A stretch of DNA of 5,385 nt, from NCBI GenBank assembly GCA_030609785.1, contig JAUWTC010000217.1, forward strand, positions 1 through 5,385, in the 5' to 3' direction. A program made the translations under genes and the position numbers. This stretch comes from Holophagae bacterium. GTDB lineage: Bacteria; Acidobacteriota; Thermoanaerobaculia; Thermoanaerobaculales; Sulfomarinibacteraceae. The notes below the pieces were generated by a model. The model was given only the letters and a program-made list of their open reading frames with translations. It made no database searches and had not been told where the DNA came from. Numbering within the stretch: the stretch's first letter is position 1; every line of letters begins with the position of its first letter. Below are positions 1-4,968 of this stretch, piece by piece.

Positions 1-39
1 CGGAGGAGGAATCTCAGGGGCGAAGAGTGGGCTCGATGC

Positions 40-120
40 CCGATCCGGGTGATCGGTTGCCTTCATGATGAAAGGCTACACCCCGGGCGCGTGAGGGGCA
101 ATAGCGCTGTCGATAACAGC
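40..120. repeat. Cluster of small inverted repeats (possible hairpins)
   Basis: Three short dyads follow one another. CCGATC/GATCGG lies at 40-45 and 51-56 with a 5-nt loop. A stem with one bulged A runs over 59-76 (GCCTTC pairing with GAA-A-GGC). GCTGT/ACAGC lies at 106-110 and 116-120 with a 5-nt loop. Stems are only 5-6 bp, so chance is a fair explanation. They could belong to a structured repeat or to the end of an upstream transcript. No T-run follows any of them, so a standard intrinsic terminator is not supported. Confidence 0.3.
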
Positions 121-150
121 CCAGGTGCCTGCGAAGATTCCCAGGAAACG

Positions 151-181
151 AGGGTTTAGGATTTTGGGAATAGGGTTTAGG
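151..181 (+). repeat. Direct repeat AGGGTTTAGG, two copies
   Basis: The 10-mer AGGGTTTAGG occurs at 151-160 and again at 172-181, with GGGAATAGGG-like sequence between. A flanking inverted repeat ATTCCCA/TGGGAAT (137-143 and 165-171) overlaps the first copy. The unit resembles the TTTAGGG telomere heptamer only by composition. In a bacterial spacer it is better read as one of the short low-complexity intergenic repeats that share this region. Confidence 0.5.
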
Positions 182-198
182 GGTAAGGCGACAATTGA

Positions 199-226
199 AC
201 CGCCAAGCCGCAAAGGACGCAAAGGA
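199..226 (+). repeat. CGCAAAGGA-type intergenic repeat, copy 1
   Basis: The stretch begins ACCGCCAAGC and contains two exact tandem copies of the 9-mer CGCAAAGGA (209-217 and 218-226). A diverged second copy begins at 361 in the same orientation. Repeats of this style are common between genes in several bacterial phyla, where they yield spurious 'RKGRKGK' peptides when translated. The classification rests on the visible internal repetition and on the second copy. Confidence 0.55.
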
Positions 227-289
227 AAACCAGCGCGGCCCCTTAGCCGCAACCAAAGTGGAAATGACAGACGAAGCGTAAAACACAAG

Positions 290-320
290 AACGTCCAACG
301 TCCAACGTTCAACGCTCAAC
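290..320 (+). repeat. Heptamer array AACGYYC, four units (left arm)
   Basis: Four consecutive 7-nt units are visible: AACGTCC (290-296), AACGTCC (297-303), AACGTTC (304-310) and AACGCTC (311-317), followed by a partial AAC. The array is the inverse complement in type of the one at 464-498. Bases 290-307 form a perfect 18-bp inverted repeat with 467-484. The unit length of 7 and the lack of spacers rule out a CRISPR array. Confidence 0.85.
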
Positions 321-331
321 TTTGAAGTACG

Positions 332-343
332 CGCCCGCGGGCG
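332..343. repeat. 12-bp perfect GC palindrome
   Basis: CGCCCGCGGGCG reads identically on both strands. It sits between the two heptamer arrays, 12 bases after the left one. It could be a protein-binding dyad or the tip of a fold-back structure formed by the arrays, but in GC-rich DNA such a palindrome may be accidental. No function is assigned. Confidence 0.4.
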
Positions 344-360
344 GATTTTGGTGGGACGAA

Positions 361-387
361 ACCGCCGAAGCCCAAAGAACGCAAGGG
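361..387 (+). repeat. CGCAAAGGA-type intergenic repeat, diverged copy 2
   Basis: The stretch starts ACCGCCGAAG and continues with CAAAGAACGCAAGGG. It aligns with the copy at 199-226 with two single-base gaps and a few substitutions. It is a degraded direct repeat in the same orientation, lying between the two heptamer arrays. Confidence 0.45.
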
Positions 388-463
388 CCCACGAGCAAGA
401 ACCTCGACACCGCTGGCAACGAGCGTTAACCCCCCAATTACCGGCCTCCCCAAACGCGAACTT

Positions 464-498
464 CAGCGTTGGACGTTGGACGTTGAACGTTGAGCGTT
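464..498 (-). repeat. Heptamer array, five units (right arm, inverted)
   Basis: On the plus strand the units read CAGCGTT (464-470), GGACGTT (471-477), GGACGTT (478-484), GAACGTT (485-491) and GAGCGTT (492-498). They are the complement of the AACGYYC units at 290-320. The two arrays therefore face each other across about 145 bases, and 467-484 is perfectly complementary to 290-307. The order of the variant units is not that of a simple inverted copy, which suggests independent arrays of the same repeat family rather than one duplicated segment. The array ends about 75 bases before the adenosyltransferase start. Confidence 0.85.
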
Positions 499-571
499 CA
501 CACAGCCCTGTTGCAGCCCCTGGATCTCTGCCTTGATTCAGCTCTCGGCTCCGCTGGGTTACGATGTATCA

Positions 572-1114
572 ATGAAGATCTACACCAAGACGGGTGACGC
601 CGGGACGACCTCGTTGTTTTCCGGTGGGCGGGTTGAGAAGGACCACCCGAGGCTGGAAGCCTACGGGACTCTTGACGAACTCAATGCTGTCCTGGGTCTC
701 TTGGCCTGTGAGCCGCTTCCCGGGGGTTGCCTGGATTGGATCCGGGAAATTCAGGGCGCCCTGTTCAAGTTGGGAGGGGCGATTGCCGACGCTGACAATA
801 CCGAGGCCTCGATAACCCTCCCGATTACTTCGGCCCAGTTGGAGGGGTGGATCGACAACATGGATGAGGGCCTCCCGGAGTTGAATGCGTTCATCCTGCC
901 TGGTGGAAGCCGCCCCGCGGCATTGGCTCACCTCGCCAGGACAGTCTGCCGAAGAGCGGAGCGAAGGGTCCGAGCCCTGGCGAAAGAGGGAGAAGGCGTG
1001 CCGGAGGATGTGATGCCGTTCCTCAATAGGCTTTCGGATTATTTCTTCGTCCTCGCTCGTTTCATCAACTACACGATGGGTATATCCGACCCTGAGTGGA
1101 GGCCGGAGAAATGA
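572..1114 (+). CDS. pduO: PduO-type ATP:cob(I)alamin adenosyltransferase
   Basis: The enzyme transfers the 5'-deoxyadenosyl group of ATP to cob(I)alamin (or a corrinoid precursor), making coenzyme B12 in the cytoplasm; family members act as trimers. Visible signatures are the N-terminal ATP-binding stretch TKTGDAGTTSLF (residues 5-16), the following DELNAVLG, the segment FILPGG, the helix RTVCRRAERR (residues 123-132) with the conserved Arg/Glu residues, and LNRLSDYFFVLAR near the end. The product is 180 aa, normal for the single-domain family. I chose ATG 572 because the family typically begins just before YTKTGD. An in-frame TTG at 533 would add 13 residues unlike the family and lies close to the repeat array. 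No strong Shine-Dalgarno is visible before 572. The gene stands apart from the phoH cluster, with about 190 bases between. The symbol denotes the enzyme type; no pdu operon is present. Confidence 0.95.
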   Translation: MKIYTKTGDAGTTSLFSGGRVEKDHPRLEAYGTLDELNAVLGLLACEPLPGGCLDWIREIQGALFKLGGAIADADNTEASITLPITSAQLEGWIDNMDEGLPELNAFILPGGSRPAALAHLARTVCRRAERRVRALAKEGEGVPEDVMPFLNRLSDYFFVLARFINYTMGISDPEWRPEK

Positions 1115-1152
1115 AACTGGATAAACTGATCGGCAATATTTCGTCAATTTGA
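1111..1152 (+). other. Possible 13-codon ORF overlapping the adenosyltransferase stop
   Basis: An ATG overlaps the adenosyltransferase stop as ATGA and is preceded by GGAGG at 1098-1102 with an 8-nt spacer. It reads MKLDKLIGNISSI and then TGA, followed at once by TAG in the same frame. The start signals are good but the peptide is tiny and unrecognised. It may be chance or the remnant of a lost downstream gene. Confidence 0.2.
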
Positions 1153-1199
1153 TAGAATGCCAGTTCATGTGGGCCGTTACGTTCCCTCCGTCTGCGTGC

Positions 1200-1220
1200 G
1201 CCGACCTTTCTTTGGTCGGC
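1200..1220 (+). terminator. Hairpin after the adenosyltransferase gene, possible weak terminator
   Basis: A perfect 7-bp stem GCCGACC/GGTCGGC encloses the 7-nt loop TTTCTTT. It lies 86 bases after the adenosyltransferase stop. The sequence after the stem is TGATTTATCT, T-rich but not a proper T-run, so termination would be weak. It could equally be a structure in the 5' leader of the phoH transcript. Confidence 0.4.
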
Positions 1221-1274
1221 TGATTTATCTATGAAAGACGATCAACCTCCTGATTTCGTGTGTGTTGCATCCGC

Positions 1275-1294
1275 GGTGAGCGTCGGCGCTCGCC
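1275..1294 (+). promoter_or_regulatory. Stable stem-loop just before the phoH ribosome binding site
   Basis: GGTGAGCG (1275-1282) pairs with CGCTCGCC (1287-1294) over 8 bp, with one G-U wobble in RNA and a 4-nt loop TCGG. The stem ends 3 nt before GGAAGG at 1298-1303. It may affect ribosome access to phoH. The pairing is directly visible; the regulatory role is inferred. Confidence 0.4.
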
Positions 1295-1297
1295 AAC

Positions 1298-1303
1298 GGA
1301 AGG
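1298..1303 (+). promoter_or_regulatory. phoH ribosome binding site
   Basis: GGAAGG lies 4 nt before ATG 1308 and 7 nt before an in-frame GTG at 1311. It supports a start at 1308 (or 1311) rather than the in-frame GTG at 1260, which has no such site. Confidence 0.6.
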
Positions 1304-1307
1304 TGTG

Positions 1308-2282
1308 ATGGTGGAGCAGGTTTCAGTTTCCCAGCGCAACGTCGAGAGGTTGTTCGGCATCAAGGATGAGAACCTCAGGTATCTGGAACAGCGGCTCGAC
1401 CTCAAGGTGTCCGCTCGGGGGAATGAAGTGTCTCTCGACGGTCCGGAGGGCGCGGTGGCGATTGCAACCCGCCTGATCGAGAGTTTCGACCGGCTGCTCT
1501 CCGCGGGAGGGGGGGTCGGCAAGCACGAGTTCAGGACCGGGGTTCGGGTGCTCGAGGAAGACATTACCCTCGATCTGGAGGAGTTCTTTCTTGATTCAAG
1601 CATCCCGGGAGCCCTCAAGCGCTATCTGGTCCCGAGAAACCTCAATCAAAGGTTGTTCATCAGGGCGGTCTACTCGCACGACTACGTCTTCGCCACCGGG
1701 CCGGCGGGAACGGGGAAGACCTACTTGGCTGTCGCTATGGCCTCGGCGGCTTTGATGGAGAAAGAGGTCCGGCGAATCGTTCTGGTCCGACCGGCTGTCG
1801 AGGCCGGTGAGCGTCTGGGCTTTCTTCCGGGCGATCTGGTCGAAAAGATCAATCCCTATCATCGCCCGGTGTACGATGCGTTGTACGATTTGATGGGTTT
1901 TGAGAAAGTTTCCAAGTTGATCGAGCGCCAGGCTATCGAGATCGCTCCGCTGGCGTTCATGCGGGGCAGGACCTTGAACGATGCTTTTATCATTCTCGAT
2001 GAGGCTCAGAATACGACCCACGAGCAGATGATGATGTTCCTGACCCGAATGGGCTTTCACTCCAAAACGGTTATCACGGGGGACATCACCCAGATCGACC
2101 TGCCGAGAGGCCAGCGGTCCGGGCTGGTCGAGGCCCTCGAGATCCTGGACGGCGCCGAGGGCATGTCCTTTGTTGAATTCAATCATCGGGATGTCGTGCG
2201 GCATCGCCTGGTACAGGAGGTCGTCGACCGGTACGCTCGCTGGGAAGCCGCCAGAAATACCCGAGACGAGGCCGCCCGGTGA
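1308..2282 (+). CDS. phoH: PhoH family ATPase
   Basis: This is a cytoplasmic P-loop ATPase of the PhoH/PhoL group, a family associated with RNA metabolism; genomic association with ybeY is classic. The product is 324 aa from ATG 1308, a usual family length. The N-terminal ~75 residues (VERLFGIKDENLRYLEQRL, then RGNEVSLDG) look like the KH-like domain typical of the family. The ATPase core follows: Walker A GPAGTGKT (residues 131-138), LVRPAVEAGERLGFLPGD, Walker B FIILDEAQN with Asp231-Glu232, and TGDITQIDLP (Asp259). Near the end is DVVRHRLVQEVV, where many homologs have Pro after His. An alternative GTG start at 1260 would add 16 Arg-rich residues with no ribosome site. The TGA stop overlaps the next gene's GTG start (GTGA), so it is the first gene of the tight run. 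Its leader carries a stem-loop and a possible coupled mini-ORF. Confidence 0.95.
   Translation: MVEQVSVSQRNVERLFGIKDENLRYLEQRLDLKVSARGNEVSLDGPEGAVAIATRLIESFDRLLSAGGGVGKHEFRTGVRVLEEDITLDLEEFFLDSSIPGALKRYLVPRNLNQRLFIRAVYSHDYVFATGPAGTGKTYLAVAMASAALMEKEVRRIVLVRPAVEAGERLGFLPGDLVEKINPYHRPVYDALYDLMGFEKVSKLIERQAIEIAPLAFMRGRTLNDAFIILDEAQNTTHEQMMMFLTRMGFHSKTVITGDITQIDLPRGQRSGLVEALEILDGAEGMSFVEFNHRDVVRHRLVQEVVDRYARWEAARNTRDEAAR
2268..2271 (+). promoter_or_regulatory. Ribosome binding site for the pgpH-like gene
   Basis: GAGG inside the end of phoH lies 7 nt before GTG 2279. It supports that non-ATG start, which overlaps the phoH stop as GTGA. Confidence 0.5.
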
Positions 2283-4540
2283 ATAAGAAGCTGTCGCCCA
2301 AGGACCGAACGGCAGTCAGCCGAATCCAGCGAGGGTTGGATGAGCGCAGCAACTGGTGGGATCGGATTCTCGATGTGCCCTGGGTGTGGGCGGCGTTGGC
2401 TATCGTGGTCTGTGCGGCTCTCCTGCTGCCCAGGGCAGGTGGTCTGCTGCCGGACTGGTCGCCGGGCGATGTTGCCACCTACGACGTCTTGATGCCGATG
2501 GACATCACAGTGCCCGACCCGGCGGCCACCGAGGCGATGCGGGTCGAAGCTCGCGAGGCCGTGCGCCCGGTCTATGACTTTGAACCGAGACAGCAGGTCG
2601 ATGTGGTCGATCAGATAGGAAGCGTATTCCAGGCATGCCGGCTTGTTGAAAGCGAAGAGGTTGAGGTGGATTTGAACAGCGCTTCGGACCTCCACCTGGA
2701 GCGGGAGATGGTTTCGGTCATCGAAAGCTCCGAGTGTTTGGAACGGCTGGAGAGCGCTCTCATTCAGGTGGCCGCTCAGCTGTATCAGTACCGCATCGTG
2801 GACGACCGGCGCTCCCTGGAACGCAGGGCTGCGAAGGGCTTGGTCCTGAGAGACCTCTCCACAGGGGTGGAACGGGATATCGGTCCCGCGGACGTGGCGG
2901 GCGTGATCGATGTACGAACCGAGCTCGAGACTTCGGTCCGGGCTATGCTCCTGGAGCAGGCTTCGGTGAAGCGGGTGTGGCTCAGGGCTTCGGTGCAGTT
3001 TCTGACGAATAACTTGCCGCCGAATCTCGTCTATAGCAGGGTTGGTACCGTCGAACGCATTCGTGCCGCCGAAGAAGCGGTCACGCCGCGTTCGCAGGTC
3101 TTCAGCCGGGGTCAGATCCTGATTCGTCGCGGTGACAAGGTCACGTTCTCGGTTGCCCGCGTGCTCCAATATCTCAATAACCAACGACAGGACGTTGCGG
3201 CCTTCACCAATCAAATGGGGATTGGCGGCTTGATGTTTTTGTTGGTCGTCGGATGGTGGCGATTGTTGGGGAGCTTCTTCGGCACCACAGAAGGCCGAAG
3301 CCGGTTGTCGATGGTCCTCATCTTGATGGTGCTCTTTGCCGGGATCAACCGTCTGGGGCTGTTTCTGGCGACGGCGGTTGCCCGAAACTCTCTGGGCCCG
3401 ATGATGTCAGACCTTGACGTCTATCTTTGGGCCCTGCCGTTTGCCGCGGGCGCCGTGACCGTCACGATGATCGTCGGTTCCCAGGTGGCCGTGCTGTTTG
3501 CCGTGTGTGTGGCCATCATGGCGTCGGTCATGATGGGGGGCGATTTCACGGTATTGTTCTTCGCTCTGGCTTCGGGGGTGATAGGGGTTCTTGCCTCCGC
3601 CCACTTCAAGCAACGTTCGGCCTTCGGGAGGGTCGGCGCGATGGTCGGTCTGGGCAATGCTGCGGTCGTCCTCGTCCTGGCCCTGTGGTCCGGATGGCCG
3701 AACCCGATGGAGAAGGTGGCCTTGGAAATGGTTGCTGCCTTCCTCGGGGGACCGTTGTCGATTGGGGTGGCCAGCCTGCTCCTGCCGGTGTTCGAGAACC
3801 TCTTTGGCATTACGACCGACATTCGGCTGCTGGAACTGTCAAACCAGAACCTGCCACTGCTGAAGAGGCTCTCTCTGGAGGCGCCGGGAACCTACCAGCA
3901 TTCCCTTTCGGTCGGTAACCTGGCGGAAGGCGGTGCCGATGCCATCGGCGCCAACTCACTGCTGTTGAGAGTGTGCGCCTACTACCATGACGTGGGGAAG
4001 TTGGTGAAGCCCGGCTATTTCGTCGAGAACCAGCAGGGAGAGAACCCTCACGATTCCCTGTCGCCATCGATGTCGGCCCTGGTGATCCAGAGCCACGTCA
4101 AGGAGGGCCTGGAGATGGCCCGAGAGGCGAAGTTGCCGCTGGCCATACGCCAGGGCATCGCTACCCACCACGGGACCAAGCTGATCCGGTACTTCTTTGC
4201 AAAGGCGAAAGAGTTGACCGACCCCGAGATGGGTGAGGTGAGGGAGAGTGACTACCGTGACCCAGGCCCGAAACCTCACACCAAGGAGCTTGGGGTCCTG
4301 CTGTTGGCCGATGCCGTTGAGGCGGCCGCCCGAACTATCGAGAAACCCAGTCCCGCCAAGATCCAGGCAATGATCAGCCGGATCTTTTCCGACACCCTGG
4401 AGGATGGTCAGCTGGTCGACAGTGATCTGACGTTCTCTGAATTGGATAAGGTGGCGACGGCCTTCTTGTGGGTATTGACCAACATGTACCACCACCGGAT
4501 CGACTATCCGGGTTTCGACTTCAACAAGGGCGCCCGTTGA
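2279..4540 (+). CDS. pgpH: 7TM-HD family membrane phosphodiesterase (PgpH/YqfF-like)
   Basis: This 753-aa membrane protein has a C-terminal HD hydrolase domain. The characterised relative, Listeria PgpH, degrades c-di-AMP; the same substrate here is inferred. Layout: a cytoplasmic N-terminus, one membrane segment (about 34-50), a large extracytoplasmic domain (about 55-305) ending with the family-like SRGQILIRRGDKVT (276-289), a multi-helix membrane region (about 313-510), then the HD domain. The metal ligands look complete: His541 (TYQHS), His570-Asp571 (YYHDVGK), His606 (QSHVKEG), His630/His631 (THHGT) and Asp678 (LADAVEAAAR). An active enzyme is therefore expected. The start is GTG 2279, supported by GAGG upstream and by the 4-bp overlap with phoH. 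The stop overlaps the TTG start of ybeY. The position between phoH and ybeY is the conserved one for this family. A long open frame opposite (2183-3214, minus) is only a shadow. Confidence 0.93.
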   Translation: MNKKLSPKDRTAVSRIQRGLDERSNWWDRILDVPWVWAALAIVVCAALLLPRAGGLLPDWSPGDVATYDVLMPMDITVPDPAATEAMRVEAREAVRPVYDFEPRQQVDVVDQIGSVFQACRLVESEEVEVDLNSASDLHLEREMVSVIESSECLERLESALIQVAAQLYQYRIVDDRRSLERRAAKGLVLRDLSTGVERDIGPADVAGVIDVRTELETSVRAMLLEQASVKRVWLRASVQFLTNNLPPNLVYSRVGTVERIRAAEEAVTPRSQVFSRGQILIRRGDKVTFSVARVLQYLNNQRQDVAAFTNQMGIGGLMFLLVVGWWRLLGSFFGTTEGRSRLSMVLILMVLFAGINRLGLFLATAVARNSLGPMMSDLDVYLWALPFAAGAVTVTMIVGSQVAVLFAVCVAIMASVMMGGDFTVLFFALASGVIGVLASAHFKQRSAFGRVGAMVGLGNAAVVLVLALWSGWPNPMEKVALEMVAAFLGGPLSIGVASLLLPVFENLFGITTDIRLLELSNQNLPLLKRLSLEAPGTYQHSLSVGNLAEGGADAIGANSLLLRVCAYYHDVGKLVKPGYFVENQQGENPHDSLSPSMSALVIQSHVKEGLEMAREAKLPLAIRQGIATHHGTKLIRYFFAKAKELTDPEMGEVRESDYRDPGPKPHTKELGVLLLADAVEAAARTIEKPSPAKIQAMISRIFSDTLEDGQLVDSDLTFSELDKVATAFLWVLTNMYHHRIDYPGFDFNKGAR
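4526..4530 (+). promoter_or_regulatory. ybeY ribosome binding site deciding a TTG start
   Basis: AAGGG lies 6 nt before TTG 4537. Together with the TTGA overlap with the previous stop it favours TTG 4537 over the upstream ATG 4468, which would overlap the previous gene by 73 bases, and over GTG 4552. Confidence 0.55.
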
Positions 4541-4968
4541 CGACCCACGACGTGCTGATCCGATGGGAACGAAGGCCTTCAGTCCCCGCAGCGCGGGCAC
4601 TTCGGAATGTTGTGACTGGGGTCCTGGACAGCTTGGGCTCGCCACCATGCGAGGTGCACATCCTCGTGACCGACGACAGCCGAATACAAGACCTCAACCG
4701 GCAGTATCGTCAGATCGACGAAGCCACCGATGTGTTGTCCTTTCCCGATGGTGCCGAATTGCCCGATGGTAGGGTCCTGCTTGGACAGTTGGTGCTCTCA
4801 CGGGACACTGCCCGGGATCAGGCGGAACGGCTCGGCCATTCAGAACTCAGGGAACTCGAGTAACTGACGGTTCACGGCGTCTTGCACCTTTCGGGTTACG
4901 ATCACACCAAGGATAAGGGCGAGATGAATCGACTGGAACTGAAAATGCGGCGGGACGTGCTGGCATGA
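4537..4968 (+). pseudogene. ybeY: YbeY endoribonuclease gene interrupted by in-frame TAA
   Basis: YbeY is a metal-dependent endoribonuclease for 16S rRNA 3'-end maturation and ribosome quality control. From TTG 4537 the frame shows family features: RIQDLNRQYRQIDEATDVLSFP (residues 49-70, with the conserved Arg58 and TDVLSFP), LLGQLVLS (81-88, where GDIVIS is usual) and ARDQAERLGHSELRELE. Codon 109 is TAA (4861-4863). The same frame then continues without any shift through LTVHGVLHLSGYDH, giving the metal ligands His113, His117 and His123, and on via KGEMNRLELKMRR to TGA 4966-4968. The full frame would be 143 aa, close to the family. The 108-aa truncated product lacks the whole metal site and should be inactive. 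No ATG or GTG restart lies between the stop and the motif. A single substitution or a base error explains it. The TGA overlaps the next gene's start as ATGA, as in an intact operon. Confidence 0.9.

Larger units (their letters stand above)
1..571. other. Gene-free spacer rich in short repeats
   Basis: I find no protein or RNA gene that I can support in these 571 bases. The first 120 bases carry several small potential hairpins. After that come a TTTAGGG-like direct repeat, two diverged copies of a repeat built on CGCAAAGGA, a 12-bp GC palindrome and two oppositely oriented heptamer arrays. The short open frames present mostly read through these repeats, giving peptides such as NVQRPTFNAQ or SVERWTLDV. 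Peptides of this style are familiar as spurious predictions from intergenic repeats in several bacterial phyla. A frame open from base 1 to the TGA at 66-68 could be the last 21 codons of an upstream gene, but its residues match nothing I recognise. The promoter of the adenosyltransferase gene should lie between 499 and 571, but I see no convincing -35/-10 pair there. Confidence 0.7.
1231..1308 (+). other. Possible 25-codon leader ORF coupled to phoH
   Basis: ATG 1231 opens a frame of 25 codons starting MKDDQPPDFVCVASAV and ending at TGA 1306-1308. That stop overlaps the phoH start as TGATG, a common geometry for translational coupling. No Shine-Dalgarno precedes the ATG; the hairpin at 1200-1220 lies just upstream instead. 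The 3' half contains the stem-loop 1275-1294, so ribosomes reading this frame would open that structure. I do not recognise the peptide. It could be accidental, because the same frame is open without a start back to 1156. Confidence 0.25.

Noticed and set aside
151..181. Telomere-type repeat or eukaryotic contamination
   Set aside because: There are only two imperfect TTTAGGG-like units, and the neighbouring genes are plainly bacterial with operon-style overlaps.
14..325. Short open frames on both strands in the first spacer (14-319 minus, 76-312 minus, 125-325 plus)
   Set aside because: They translate repeat arrays and hairpins, overlap one another on opposite strands, show no family motif, and have the look of spurious repeat-derived peptides.
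290..498. CRISPR array
   Set aside because: The repeat units are 7 nt, directly adjacent, without unique spacers, and no cas gene is present.
348..536. 62-codon plus-strand frame before the adenosyltransferase
   Set aside because: It runs through the diverged CGCAAAGGA repeat and the heptamer array (giving SVGRWTLNVERS) and has no ribosome site or recognisable domain.
533..571. TTG 533 as the adenosyltransferase start
   Set aside because: It adds 13 residues outside the conserved family start; MKIYTKTGD from ATG 572 is the expected N-terminus.
1127..1158. Promoter with -10 TAGAAT at 1153-1158
   Set aside because: The -10-like hexamer is acceptable, but no recognisable -35 lies at the right distance (the region reads TGATCG), so I do not list it as a promoter.
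1260..1307. GTG 1260 as the phoH start
   Set aside because: No ribosome site precedes it, the added residues are Arg/Cys-rich and unlike the family, and GGAAGG at 1298-1303 points to 1308 or 1311.
2183..3214. 343-codon minus-strand open frame opposite the pgpH-like gene
   Set aside because: It is antisense to a strongly supported conserved gene, has no recognisable domain, and is the usual by-product of GC-rich codon usage. The same applies to 569-1168, 1596-2204, 3956-4648 and 4902-5306 on the minus strand.
4864..4968. The C-terminal YbeY half as a separately translated split gene
   Set aside because: No ATG or GTG lies between the TAA and the HGxLHLxGYDH motif; the first ATG (4924) is after the motif, and the TTG at 4882 is already inside it.
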